From CAWFMO01 sp963817065 (lineage in GTDB: Bacteria > Actinomycetota > Thermoleophilia > Solirubrobacterales > 70-9): a stretch of DNA of 64,000 bases. This document shows positions 20,580-30,954 of the stretch, one piece after another; positions within the stretch are counted from its first letter, which is position 1; the number at the start of each line of letters is the position of its first letter. Location: positions 1 to 64,000 of the forward strand of contig CAWFMO010000001.1 in assembly GCA_963817065.1 (NCBI GenBank), written 5' to 3'. The translations under genes and the position numbers were made by a program. Below the pieces are notes generated by a model, which was not told the origin of the DNA, ran no database searches, and saw only the letters and a list, made by a program, of their open reading frames with translations.

Positions 20580-20983
20580 ATGCGCCGCGAGATCACCGCG
20601 CCCGGAGTCGCCGAGCCGCATCAGCCACTACTGCGACGCCGTCGAGGCCAACGGCTTCCTGTTCGTCTCGGGCTGCCCCGCGACCGACGAGAACGGCGAC
20701 CTCGTCGGCGGCGACGACACCGTCGCCCAGTGCGCGCAGGTGCTCAGGAACCTCGGCGCGATCCTGCAGGCCGCGGGCTGCGCGCCGGCCGACGTCGTCA
20801 AGGTCAACGTCTACCTCACCGACGTCGACGACCGCCCGCTGATCAACCCGCTGCGCCAGGCGTTCTTCGGCGAGTCGCGCCCCGCGAGCACGCTCGTGGG
20901 CGTGCGCGAGCTGCCCGTGCCCGGGCATGAAGGTCGAGATCGAGGCCGTCGCCGTGCTGCCCGACCGCTTCCACCGGGCGTAG
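20580..20983 (+). CDS. RidA/YjgF-family protein
   Basis: About 134 residues: SHYCDAVEANGFLFVSGCPA, the trimer-interface sequence and a C-terminal VPGMKVEIEAVAVLP in which the family's active-site Arg position is not obvious. RidA-type members deaminate enamines/imines; other clades act in specific catabolic pathways. Good ribosome site (CCGGAGG) before the ATG. Frame breaks near 20620 and 20925. Last gene of the cupin-SMP-30 operon. Confidence 0.82.
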
Positions 20984-21594
20984 GAGCCGGCACCAGGCCG
21001 CTGCTCAGCGAGACGTCAGCTGAGGCTACGTCCGGTCACGAGGCGCGGCACTTCCAGCGCAGCGATCGCGGGCCCGCAGCACCGGGGTCGGCACGACTGG
21101 CGACCGGGTCTGGCACGCGAGCTCACCGGGTGCTGTGCACGAGGTGATCGGCGCTCTGGCGCGCGGCGATCGGCGCCTGGCACGAGCGACCAGGCCCGGC
21201 ATGAGGCGACTCGAGCCTGGCAGCGCCGACCGGGCCTCGTCGACCCCGACCGGTGCTGGACCCGTATGTCGCGATCGCACCCGAGGCGCGCCGTCGAGCG
21301 ACGTTCGACCCGCGACGCCGGTCCGTCCTGACGCGGGCGCGAGCACGCCGACGTCAGCGGCGGCGTGGCCGACATCTCGCCGCGCGGGCATCCGAGGTCG
21401 CGCGACTGTCCAGAGGTCGGCCGCGACTCCGGAGTCGGCCCGCGCACCGCTCGGAGTCGGCACCGATCACCGGCGACTGCGCACGCGAGCCGCCGGGCGC
21501 AGCACGCCCATCGCTGCGGCACTAGACGGCACCCGTGTACCATGCGCGTGCGTACCCGCGACGGGGCGCGACCGGCGCTGCCGCGGCCGCTCGG
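20984..21594. other. No supportable gene
   Basis: About 610 bases between the RidA gene and the 3' end of the converging FAH-family gene. All frames give Arg/Pro/Ser-rich, low-quality translations without recognisable motifs. Short GAGTCGGC-like words recur. I see no RNA gene, strong hairpin or mobile element. It may hold decayed coding sequence. Confidence 0.5.
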
Positions 21595-22494
21595 CTAGCG
21601 CGGCGCGCACGGGGTTGGCGAGGATGCCGATGCCCTCGACCTCGACCTCGACGCGGTAGCCGGGCGCGAGCGCGACGTCGTCGGGCGGCACGATGCCGGT
21701 GCCCGTGAGCAGCACCGTGCCGTCGGGCACGGGGTTCTCGCGCACGCACCAGCCGGCGAGCTCCTCGAGGCTGCGGTGCAGCTTCGCGGTGCTCGTGCCG
21801 TCCTCGTTGACGAGCGTGCCGGCCGCGTCCCAGATGCGCACCGAGATCGCGTAGCGGCGCGCTCGGATCGTCGGGCACGAGCACCGCCGGGCCGATCGCG
21901 CAGCAGGCGGCGAAGAGCTTGGCCTGCGGGATGTAGAGCGGGTTCTCGGCCTCGATGTCGCGCGCGGTGAGGTCGTTGCCGCGCGGTGAACGCGAGGATC
22001 GTCGCCGTCGGCCTCGAGCACGAGGCCGAGCTCGGCCTCGGGCACCGTCCAGCGTCGACTCGCTGCGCACGCGCGACGGGCTCGTTGGGCCCGACCGTGC
22101 GGCGGCAGCCGGCGTCCTTGAGGAAGATCTCGGGGCGCTCGGCGTCGTAGACGCGGTCGTAGACGTCGGCCGCGCGACTCGCTCTCCTCGACGCGCGCGC
22201 GAGCGGCTGCGCTCGTAGGTCACGCCGGCCGCCCAGATCTCCTCGGGCTGCGAGCGGCGCGAGCAGCGGCAGGCCGGCGAGCGTGGCGGGGTCGTCCGCG
22301 ACGTGCTCGCCGACGGCCTCGCGCGGCGCCGGCGGCGAGGCCGCGGCGCAGCGCCGCGAGCGGGTCGCGCTCGCGCAGCTCGCGCACGACCTGCGGCGCG
22401 GCCGGGTCGATCGCGCCGAGGCGCGGCTCCGGCGCCGCCGCCGAGGCGCACGAGCCGCCAGCCGCGCGGGACGAAGGCGGCCATCAGTACGTCA
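21595..22494 (-). CDS. Fumarylacetoacetate hydrolase (FAH)-family protein
   Basis: About 295 residues. The N-terminus MAAFVPRGWRLVRLG is followed, after frame repairs, by the FAH core: IWAAGVTYERSR, FLKDAG, GNDLTARDIEAENPLYIPQAK and GTGIVPPDDVALAPGYRVE, ending GIGILANPVRA. The enzyme would hydrate, hydrolyse or decarboxylate a 2-oxo acid with Mg. The exact stop is uncertain: a frame change at the end gives TAG at 21597-21595; without it the frame runs to 21467. The ATG overlaps the stop of the upstream SDR (TGATG). Confidence 0.8.
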
Positions 22495-23236
22495 GCCTTC
22501 CGCCCGAGAGGTCGAACGCGGCGCCCGTCGAGAACGTCATGCGGTCGCTGGCGAGGAACGCGATCAGCTCCGCGGCCTCCTCGGTCTTCGCGAGGCGGCC
22601 CATCGGCACGCGCGAGAGCATGTAGTCGAGGTGCTCCTGGCTGAGCGCCGACGACCATCGGCGTCTCGACCGGCGCCGGCGTGACGCAGTTGACGAGCAC
22701 GCCCGTCGTGGCGACGTCCTTGCCGATCGACTTCGTCATGCCCGATCACGGCGGCCTTGGAGGCCGAGTAGGCGGCCGCCATCGGGTTGCCCTCCTTGCC
22801 GGCGACCGAGGCGAGGTTGACGATGCGCCCGTAGCCGCGCGCGATCATGCCCGGCAGCGCCGCGCGGTTCGCGAAGAAGACGCCGTCGGCGTTGACCGCC
22901 ATCACGCGCTTCCACTCGTCGTCGTCGACGTCGGCTGGTGCGCAGCGACGCGCCCGCGATGCCGGCCGAGCAGACGAGCACGTCGAGGCCGCCGAGCTCG
23001 CTCTCGACGCGCGCGACGGCGGCGTTCAGCTCGGCCGAGCGCGTGACGTCGCCGGCGATGCCGATCGTCCCGTCGCCGAGCTCGTCCGCCGTCGCCGCGC
23101 ACGCGCGCGGGATCGAGGTCGAGGATCGCGACGCGGCCGCCGCCCGCCTGGATGCGCCTGCGCGCGTCGCCGCGCCGATGCCGCTCGCGCCGCCCGTGAT
23201 GAGGGCGATGCGCCCCTCGAAGTCTGTGTCTGTCAT
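22494..23236 (-). CDS. SDR-family oxidoreductase paired with the FAH gene
   Basis: About 247 residues: TGGASGIGAAT cofactor loop, AGIAGASL, active-site Ser in VNLASVAGKEG and Tyr/Lys in AAYSASKAAVIGM, C-terminus ending DLSGGRLTY. Frame breaks near 22650, 22740, 22935, 23105 and 23160. Divergent from the diol dehydratase genes. A TATACA box (minus, 23244-23249) lies 7-8 bases before the ATG. Together with the FAH protein it could handle a 2-oxo/3-hydroxy intermediate. Confidence 0.83.
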
Positions 23237-23303
23237 TGCAGGCGTGTATAGCAGCCGCCCGATAGCGGCGCGCTGGCCCGCCGGCGAGCGCTAGCCTCAG
23301 TGC
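23237..23303. promoter_or_regulatory. Divergent promoter region, SDR-FAH / diol dehydratase
   Basis: 67 bases between divergent starts. Minus -10 TATACA at 23244-23249; plus -10 TAGCCT at 23292-23297, exactly 6 bases before the GTG at 23304. A small palindrome GCCGC (23254-23258) / GCGGC (23265-23269) lies between them and could be an operator. It differs from the GTTCCG sites elsewhere. Confidence 0.4.
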
Positions 23304-23717
23304 GTGGATCCGCTGCTCGACTACCCGCTCGGCGAGCGGCGGCCCGAGCTCGTGACGACCCCCGGCGGCACGCCGCTCGCGGAGGTCACGCTGGAGGCGC
23401 TGCGCGCCGGGCGCGTCGCGCCCGACGAGCTGCGCGCGACGCCGCAGACGCTGCTGCGCCAGGCCGCGGTCGCGCGCGCCGCCGGCCGCGCGCAGCTCGC
23501 CGAGAACCTCGAGCGCGCCGCCGAGCTGGCGTCGCTGCCCGACGACGAGGTGCTCGCCGTCTACACCGCGCTGCGGCCGCGCCGCGCGACGGCGGACGAG
23601 CTCGAGACGATCGCCGCGCCACCTCGCTCGAGGCGGCGCGCGCCGCGCTGCGCCGCGTTCGTGCGCGAGGCGGCCGTCGTGCTCGCCGAGCGCGGCCTGC
23701 TGCGGAGCGACGCGTGA
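23304..23717 (+). CDS. pduE: B12-dependent diol/glycerol dehydratase small (gamma) subunit
   Basis: About 137 residues matching the small subunit family: DYPLGERRPELVTTPGGTPL at the N-terminus, ATPQTLLRQAAVARAAGR, and FVREAAVVLAERGLL at the end. The small subunit combines with the large and medium chains. Two compensating frame shifts lie near 23620-23650. Its TGA overlaps the GTG of the large-subunit gene. Having the small subunit first is unlike the usual pduCDE order. Confidence 0.85.
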   Translation: MDPLLDYPLGERRPELVTTPGGTPLAEVTLEALRAGRVAPDELRATPQTLLRQAAVARAAGRAQLAENLERAAELASLPDDEVLAVYTALRPRRATADELETIAAPPRSRRRAPRCAAFVREAAVVLAERGLLRSDA

Positions 23718-25956
23718 GCGACGAGCCGCGCAGCGAGCGCTTCCGCGTGCGCGCCGACGGCGCCGCTCCGGCGCGAGACGCTGATCCGCCCCGAGCCGGC
23801 GCTCGGGCTCGTCGCCATGAACGGGCCGGGCGACCCCGAGCCGTCGCTCGTGATCGCGGACGGCGTCGTCAGCGAGCTCGACGGCAAGCCGCGCGAGCGC
23901 TTCGACACGCTCGACCGCTTCATCGCCGCGCACGGCATCGACCTCGCGGTCGCGCCCGAGGCGATGGCGCTCGAGGACGCGGCGCTGGCGCGCCTGCTCG
24001 TCGACGTCGACGTCCCGCGCGCCGAGCTCGTGCGGCTCGCGCCGCGGCCTCACGCCGGCCAAGCTCGCGCGCGTCGTCGGCCTGCTCGACCCGGTCGAGA
24101 TGATGTTCGCGCTCAAGCGCCTGCGCGCCCGCCGCGCGCCCGCCAACCAGGCGCACGTGACGAACCTCAAGGAGAACCCGGCGCTGCTCGCGGCCGACGC
24201 CGCCGAGGCCGCGCTGCGCGGCTTCGCGGAGTGCGAGACGACCGTCGGCGTGTCGCGCTACGCGCCGCTCAACGCGATGGCGCTGCTCGTCGGCTCGCAG
24301 ACCGGGCGCTCCGGCGTGATGACGCAGTGCGCGGTCGAGGAGCGCCTCAACCTGCGGCTCGCGATCCAGGGCCTCGTGACCTACGCCGAGACGCTCTCGG
24401 TCTACGGCACGGACAAGGCGTTCGACGACGGCGACGACACGCCCTGGTCGAAGGCGTTCCTGGCCTCGGCGTACGCCAGCCGCGGCGTCAAGGTGCGCTT
24501 CACCTCCGGCACCGGCTCGGAGGCGCTGATGGGCCACAGCGAGGGCTGCTCGATGCTCGCGCTCGAGGCGCGCTGCCTCAGCCTCGTGCGCGCGTGCGGG
24601 TCCCAGGGCGTGCAGAACGGCGCGATCTCGTGCGTCGCGCTGACGATGAGCCTGCCCGGCGGCACGCGCGCGATCCTGGCCGAGAACCTGATCGCCGCCT
24701 GGCTCGACCTCGAGGTCGCGTCGGGCAACGACGCCATCGCCTCGCACTCCCCCACGCGCCGCACCGCCAAGCTGATGGGGCAGTTCCTGCCCGGGCACCG
24801 ACTTCGTCACGTCCGGCTACAGCGTCATGCCGCGCCACGACAACACGTTCGGCGGCGGCAACTACGACGCCGACGACCTCGACGAGTGGATGACGCTGCA
24901 GCGCGACTGGCAGGTCGACGCCGGCATCGAGCCGGCCGGCGAGGACGCCGTGCTGGCCGTGCGCGAGCGCGCCGCGCGCGCGATCCAGGCCGTCTTCGAC
25001 GAGCTCGGCTTCCCGCCCGTGACCGACGAGGAGATCACGGCGGCCACGCTCGGCCACTCGAGCCACGACCTGCCCGACCGCGACCGCGCCGAGGACGTGC
25101 TGGCCGCCGACCGCGTGCTGGCCGAGCGCATCACGGCCGCCGACGTCGCGCTCGCGCTCGACCGCCGCGGCTTCACCGAGGTGGCCGAGCGCGTCGTCGG
25201 CATGCAGCGCCAGCGCGTCTCGGCCGACTACCTGCAGACCTCGGCGGTGATCGACGCCGAGGGCGCCGTGCACTCGGCCGTCAACGACCCCAACGACTAC
25301 CGCGGCCCGGGCACCGGCTACGTGCTCGAGGGCGAGCGCTGGGCGCTGCTGCAGGCGCTGCCGCACGAGGTCGACCCGGCCACGGTCGGCCTCGTCGACG
25401 TCGCCGACGGGCCCGGCGCTGCTGCGCGAGCTGGGCGCCTCGCGCGCGCGGCGCGGCGCCCGACGAGGTCGTCGTCGCCGTCGGGCCCGGCCTTCGGCGA
25501 CAGCGCTGCGCGAGACGATCGGCGGCATCCCGCACGAGGAGGTGCTGCGCCAGATCTGCGCGGGCATCGAGGAGGAGGGCGTGCGCTACCGCGTCGATCC
25601 GCATCGGCCGCACCTCGGACGTCGCGTTCATCGCCCACGACGGCGCGCAGCTCGCCGGCTCCGGCATCGCGATCGGCCTGCAGTCGAAGGGCACGGCGGT
25701 GATCCACCGCGCCGACCTGCAGCCGCTCGACAACCTCGAGCTGTTCGGCATGGCGCCGCTGCTGCGCCCCGAGTCGTACCGCCAGATCGGCCGCAACGCC
25801 GCGCGCTACGCGAACGGCGGCCGCGCGAGCCCCGTGCCGCTCGTGCTCGACAACTTCGCCCGCGCCAAGCTGATCGTGCGCACGACGCTCCTGCACCGCC
25901 GCGAGACCGAGGCGATCGAGCCCGGGGCGGCGGCGATGGACGTCACGCTGGCGTAG
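23714..25956 (+). CDS. B12-dependent diol/glycerol dehydratase, large and medium subunits fused
   Basis: About 745 residues. Residues ~1-565 match the alpha (PduC/DhaB) chain: AHVTNLKENP, ECETTVGVSRYAP, AETLSVYGTDKAF, SQGVQNGAISC, ASGNDAIASHSP and a SGYS/DNTFGGGNYDADDLD loop, so the His, Glu, Gln, Asp and Ser residues of the K and substrate sites appear present. After a ~20-residue linker, residues ~585-745 match the medium (PduD) chain: DEVVVAVGPAFG, GIEEEGVRYRV, SDVAFIAHDG, IGLQSKGTAVIH. The chains are joined without a stop. It dehydrates 1,2-diols or glycerol to aldehydes using adenosylcobalamin. Frame breaks near 23765, 24050, 24800, 25420, 25500 and 25610. Confidence 0.87.
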
Positions 25957-26688
25957 CTCGCGCGCGCGCGGAGGCGCCGAGATCCGTCGGCGGCACGGCG
26001 AACGAGGCATGCCCCGTGGTCACCCGAGAGCATCCCCGGCACCGGCACGACGCCGCGCGTCCGGCAGCGAGCCGCAGCTGAGCGCCGGCGCGCTCGACGA
26101 GCATCGAGCCACGCGACTGCTCGTGACGGCCCTGGTCGGCGACGCCGCGCACTCCGTGCTCGACCGGATCTGGCCCTGGCTCGGCGCTCGGGCGATACGT
26201 CGCGCTCGCCGGTGCGTCGCTCGGCACGGCGCTCGGCACGGCGATCGCGCGCGGCGTCGCGCGGAGCTGCCGATCGAGCGCGAGGTCGAGGAGCTCCCGC
26301 CGCGAGCGTCACCGGCGCGCGACGTAGCTGCCCCAGCGGTCGACCGCGCAGGAGTCGGCCAACCGGCACTCGCTGCCGGCGCAGTGACCCACTGGCGCCT
26401 GCACTTCGGCCGACTCGCCGGTCTGCCGAGCGCTGCAAGTCCGGGCGGCACGGCAGCGCCGCGCTGCATCGGACGCACGCGGATGCTGCGGTCGCGGCGC
26501 TCGGCACGCGCGCGATCGCGCCAGTGGCTTCGCGCTGGGGCCGACCGCCGTCGGCGCCACGGGCCGGACGGTCGTCGTGCCGTGGCGTCGGCGGACGCGA
26601 TCGGGGTCAGACCCGGATCGCACGCGCTCGCGGTCGAGATCGTCGCTCGTCTGCGCGGTCTGCGTGCCCGCGGCAGGTTCAGACGATC
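25957..26688. other. Intergenic region without a supportable gene
   Basis: Between the diol dehydratase and the TSUP permease. Translations are Arg/Ser/Pro-rich. One hydrophobic stretch around 26120-26250 (VTALVGDAAHSVL, then ALAGASLGTALGTAIA in another frame) may be a decayed or frame-broken small protein, but I cannot support a start or stop. A REP-like palindrome lies at 26599-26619. Confidence 0.45.
26599..26619. repeat. REP-like palindrome, solitary copy
   Basis: GATCGGGGTCAGACCCGGAT core: GGGTC and GACCC arms around a central A, with GATC at both outer ends. It shares the GGGGTCAGACCC core with the elements flanking the REP-associated transposase at 34.1-35.05 kb. Confidence 0.6.
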
Positions 26689-26710
26689 GCGCACTCGCTG
26701 CCGAGTGCGC
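26689..26710 (-). terminator. Hairpin downstream of the TSUP gene
   Basis: Perfect 9-base arms GCGCACTCG and CGAGTGCGC with a 4-base loop, about 40 bases past the stop of the minus-strand permease gene. No T-run follows, as is common for high-GC actinobacterial terminators. Confidence 0.45.
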
Positions 26711-26748
26711 AGTCGCACGCGCGGTGCTGCCGCAGGCCGCTCGTGCGC

Positions 26749-27505
26749 TCAGCGCACCCCGGTGCCGATGCTGACCGCGCCGGCCGCCGCGACCGCGAGC
26801 AGCAGGATCTGGTCGTAGCGGTGCGCGGGCAGGCGGCGGAAGATCCAGCTGCCGGCGAGGTGGCCCACGACCACGACCGGCACGAGCGCCGGCAGCCAGA
26901 TCGCCTCGGCCAGCGCGCGCGACGGCCCGACGACGGCGAGCACGACGCCGATGCCGACGAAGTCGAGCAGCAGGAACGCCGCCGAGACCGTGTCGCGCAC
27001 GACGGCGGGCTGCGAGGCCGCGGCCGCCGAGCCAGAGCGCGAGCGGCGGGCCGTTCGTCGTCGTCGACGTCGTCAGGACGCCGGCCGAGAACCCCGCCAC
27101 CGCGGCGCTCGCGCGGCCCGGCGCCGGCCGGCGCGGCCGCGGGCGCCCGCCGCCAGCAGCGCGATGCGCCGACGAGCGCGCACACGATCACGCCGATCGC
27201 GATGCGCAGCGCATCGGCCGGCAGGACGCGCACGAGCAGCGCGCCGATCGGCAGGCCCGGGAGCGCGGCGAGCATCGCGGGCACGAGCGCCGCGCCAGTC
27301 GACCGCGAGCCTGCGCCGCTCGCCGCCGAGCACGAGCACGTTGACGCAGCAGGCCGAGGATCAGCAGCAGCGCGACCGCGCGGTCGGGCTCCATCACGGC
27401 GTAGAGCGACGGCCCGGCGAGCAGCGCGAAGCCGAAGCCCGTCGCGGACTGCAGGACGACCGCCAGCAGCAGCGCCGCCGCGACGACCGCGACCCAGCCG
27501 CTCAC
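26749..27505 (-). CDS. TSUP (TauE/SafE, DUF81) family permease
   Basis: About 250 residues, six to eight membrane spans. It shows the family start GWVAVVAAALLLAVVLQSATGFGFAL and a second-half STTTNGPPLALWL motif, ending AVSIGTGVR. TSUP proteins move small sulfur compounds or organic anions across the inner membrane. Last gene of the operon that carries the first molybdenum hydroxylase, so it could export sulfite or an organic product. Frame breaks near 27030, 27120, 27170, 27300 and 27350. A GTG at 27505 is preferred; an ATG at 27529 lies inside a strong hairpin. Confidence 0.78.
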
Positions 27506-27517
27506 GGCCTGCGCGCG

Positions 27518-27554
27518 GAGCGCCCACATGGGGCCTGGCCCCACGTGGGCGCTC
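27518..27554. terminator. Strong 37-base hairpin between cupin and permease genes
   Basis: Arms GAGCGCCCAC and GTGGGCGCTC pair perfectly, then after one A/C mismatch a further TGGGGCC/GGCCCCA pairs around a single T. It lies 12 bases after the cupin stop and just before the permease start, so it could terminate or attenuate transcription, or stabilise the upstream mRNA. Confidence 0.6.
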
Positions 27555-27565
27555 GCAGCGCGGAG

Positions 27566-27959
27566 CTACTTGTCGACGTGGTTCGCGCCGCCGTCCGGCC
27601 CCAGCACGAGGTCGCGCTCGCTTGTCCGGGATGTGGTCGAGCGGCACGGGCGCGAGCGCCTCGAGGAACGTGACGCCGGGCTCGGAGATCAGCGAGTGCT
27701 CGATGCCGCGGTTGACGACGACGACGTCGCCCTCCTTGAGCGTCTTCGTCTCGCCGGCGATCGTCATCGTGACCTCGCCGTCGAGGATGACCATGACCTG
27801 CTCGGTGTGCTCGTGCGAGTGCAGCGGCACCTGCTTGCCCGGCTCGTACGTGGCCTTGCAGAGGCAGACCTGCTCGCCGCCGATGGCGCGCAGGTGGACG
27901 CCGGGATGGAACTCCGTCGTGGGGACGTCGTTCCAGGTGCGGAAAGGGCTGTCGCTCAC
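27566..27959 (-). CDS. Cupin-domain protein
   Basis: About 130 residues: metal motif VPLHSHEHTEQVMVILDGEV and second motif GDVVVVNRGIEHSL, a typical single-domain cupin, ending NHVDK after one frame repair near 27622. Its GTG directly follows the stop of the molybdenum subunit gene with no bases between. Possibly an accessory catabolic isomerase, dioxygenase or sensor in that operon. Confidence 0.75.
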
Positions 27960-30449
27960 TCAGACTCCGATGACTTCGCGGAAGGCCGACGACTCGTCGG
28001 CGAGGGTCATGACGCTGATGTCCTCGTCGAAGATCACGGTCTTGCCGTCCTTGCGCGGCGCGTCCGTGCCCGCGGCCTTGGCCTGCAGCGCGCGCAGCAC
28101 GCGCTCGGGCGTCGCCGGCTGCTGCGGCACCCACACGCCGACGGCGTCGTAGATCGCCGAGCAGATCGCCGGGCCCTGCGCGTTGTTGGCCATCTCGCCG
28201 ATCGCCTTGGCGCCGAACGGGCCGTCGGCCGACGGGTTCTCGACGATCACCGAGGTGATCTCCGGGAAGTCCGGCAGGCCCGGCATGAGGTACGCGCCGA
28301 ACTCGCCGCCGCGGCCCTCGGGGCTCGGGTAGTGCGGGTACGACTGCTCGAGCAGGCCCGAGCCCGAGGCCCATCATCGCGCCGCCCTCGATCTGGCCCT
28401 CGACGAGCGTCGGGTTGATCGCGTGGCCGACGTCGTAGGCCTGCACCATGCTGAGCACGGTCACGACGCCGGTCTCGTCGTCGACCTCGACGTCCACGAC
28501 GCAGGCGGCGTACGAGATCGCGTGGTCGGGGTCGCACTCGCCGGTGTCGGGATCGGGCATCGAATACGCCTTGAGGTGCGCGCCCGTGCCGGTGATCAGC
28601 TCGCCGAAGCCCCAGGTCGCGGCCGCGGAGACCTCGCCGACCGTCATCTTCTTGTCGGGCGAGCCCTTCACGAAGACGACGCCGTCCTCGACCTCGAGGT
28701 CGGCCGGGGCGATCTCCATCGCCTGGCCGGCGATCTCGAGCATCTTCTCCTTGGCCTTCTTGGCGGCCTTGAGCACCGCGAGGCCGCCGATGAACGTGCC
28801 GCGCGAGGCGAACGTGCCCGTGCAGAGCGGCGAGGAGTCGGTGTTCGAGACGTCCATGTTGACCGTCTCGTACGGCACGCCGAGCGTGTCCGCGACGATC
28901 TGCGTGTGCACCGTCTTCGAGCCCTGGCCGAGGTCGACCGTGCCGGCGAAGACGTCGACGCGCCCGTCGGGCTTGATCTTGACCCAGGCCTGCGACGGGT
29001 CGCCGCCCTGGTTCATGCCGGTGGGGTACTCGATCGCGGCCAAGCCGCGTCCACGATGCTTCATCGCGCTGCCCCCTGGGGATTGCCGAGCTTTGCGTCT
29101 GGCTGCCTGGTTCGTGAGGTGCTCGGGCAGCCACTCGCCCGAGCGCTCCTCGTTCTTCATCTCGCTGTAGGTCGCCGACAGCGGATGCCCGACGGCCTTG
29201 GCGCAGGCCTGGATCGTGTCGATCGTGGAGGGATCCTCGAGCACCTTGCGCGTGGGCATGAGGTCGCCCGGGCGGTTGGCGTTCTTGAGCCGGATCTCCC
29301 ACGGATCCATGCCGAGCACCTGCGCGTTGCGGGTCATCTGCAGCTCGATCGCGAACGACGCCGAGGTCACGCCGAAGCCGCGCATGGCGGTCGTCGGCAC
29401 GTGGTTCGACCAGACGACGTAGGCCCGCGTGCGCAGCGCCGGCACCGTGTAGGCGCCGGCCAGGTGGAACGAGTGCTTCGTCGCGCCGTAGCTCGAGAAG
29501 CGCGTGTAGGCGCCGGCGTCGTGCAGCGTCAGCACCTTGCGGCCGAGCACCCAGCCGTCCTTCGAGAGCGCGTCGGCCATCTCGACGTGCCACGAGGCGC
29601 GCACGCTGCCGCAGAGCATCTCCTCCTCGCGCGTGAAGATCCAGCGCACGGGCTTGTTGGCCTTGAGCGCGAGCAGCGCCGCGCACGGCTCCGTGGCGGA
29701 GTCGACCTTGCCGCCGAAGCCGCCGCCGACGGTGCCGCCGACGAGCTTGATGCTGCCCGGCGCGCGCTGGAGGTGCTCGGCGAGCACGCCCATCGTGAAG
29801 TACATCGCCTGCGTGCAGGTGTAGACCGTGAGCCGGCCGTCGCTCTCCGGCACCACGAGGCAGCCCTGCGGCTCGATCGGGGCCTGCTCGATCGCGCTCG
29901 GGCGGTAGGAGCCCTTGACGATCACGTCGGCCTTCTCGAACGCCGCGTCGACGTCGCCCTTCGTGACCCTGCGGTGGTCGTAGGGGTCGTAGAAGAAGAC
30001 GTTGCCCTTGTCGGTCAGCTGCGGCTGAGTCGGGATCGAACGCCTTGCGGATGTCGAGGAACGGCGTCGCGCTCCTCGTACTCGACGTCGATCAGCTCGA
30101 GCGCCTCCATCGCGGTGGCCTCGTCGATCGCGGCCACGCCGGCGATCAGCTGGCCCTTGTAGCGCACCTCGTCGACGGCGAAGTACGGCTCGTCGGCCGG
30201 GACGCCGAGCGCCTCGAGGTGGCCGACGACGTTCTTCGGGATGTCCTTGTGCGTGACGACCGCGCGCACGCCGGGATGCTTCTCGGCGCGCGAGGTGTCG
30301 ATGCTGAGGATGCGCGCGCTGTGGTGCGGCGAGCGCAGCCCCTTGCAGGCGAGCATGCCCGGGGCCGACCAGTCGGCCACGTACTGCGTGCGCCCGGTGA
30401 CGTGCGCCATCCCGTCGTAGCGGGGAAGCCGTGCGCCGACCGCCTTCAT
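27960..30449 (-). CDS. Xanthine dehydrogenase-family molybdenum subunit (first operon)
   Basis: About 830 residues, the catalytic chain of a three-subunit molybdenum hydroxylase. N-terminal MKAVGARLPRYDGMAHVTG, the FGGK-containing VGGGFGGKVDSATEP, TAMRGFGVTSASF, the cofactor motif VDLGQGSKTVHTQIVAD and the catalytic glutamate in FGAKAIGEMANN. It would hydroxylate an N-heterocycle, aldehyde or aromatic acyl compound using water. The CO dehydrogenase loop is absent. Start overlaps the 2Fe-2S gene stop (ATGA). Frame breaks near 28370, 29050-29110, 30030 and 30080. Confidence 0.9.
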
Positions 30450-30940
30450 CGGGAACCTCCGTTCGCAGCCGCGTTCGCGGCGGCCGTTCCGTTCGCGACC
30501 GACTCGACGGCGGCGATGATCTTGACGTAGCCCGTGCAGCGGCAGATGTGGCCCTCGAGGGCCTCCATGATCTGCTCGCGCGACGCGTTCGGCGTCTCGT
30601 TCAGGAGCGCCGTCGACGCCATCATCATGCCCGGCGAGCAGAACCCGCACTGCGAGGCGTAGAGGTCGTAGAAGGCCTGCTGGATCGGCGCCAGGTCGAC
30701 GCCGTCGGAGAGCCCCTCGAGCGTCGTCACCTCGGCGCCCTCGACCGCCGCCAGCGGCGTCAGGCAGGCGCGCCGCGGCTCGCCGTCGACGAGCACGGTG
30801 CAGGCGCCGCAGCCGCCCTGCTCGCAGCCGGCCTTGGGCGACGTGATGTGGAGCTCCTCGCGCAGGACGCGCAGGAGCGGCGTGAGGGCGTCGGAGCGGA
30901 TCTCTTCCTCGACGCCGTTGACCGTGAGGTTGATTGGCAT
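30446..30940 (-). CDS. 2Fe-2S subunit of the first molybdenum hydroxylase
   Basis: About 165 residues, no frame break. First cluster: GCEQGGCGACTVLVDG plus a later Cys (RACLTP). Second cluster: CGFCSPGMMM and CRCTGYVKI. The C-terminus has an Ala/Asn-rich tail. It passes electrons from the Mo site to FAD. The ATG at 30940 is preferred over 30946 because GGGAAGG then lies 6 bases upstream. Confidence 0.92.
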   Translation of the reverse strand: MPINLTVNGVEEEIRSDALTPLLRVLREELHITSPKAGCEQGGCGACTVLVDGEPRRACLTPLAAVEGAEVTTLEGLSDGVDLAPIQQAFYDLYASQCGFCSPGMMMASTALLNETPNASREQIMEALEGHICRCTGYVKIIAAVESVANGTAAANAAANGGSR

Positions 30941-30954
30941 CCTCATCCTTCCCT

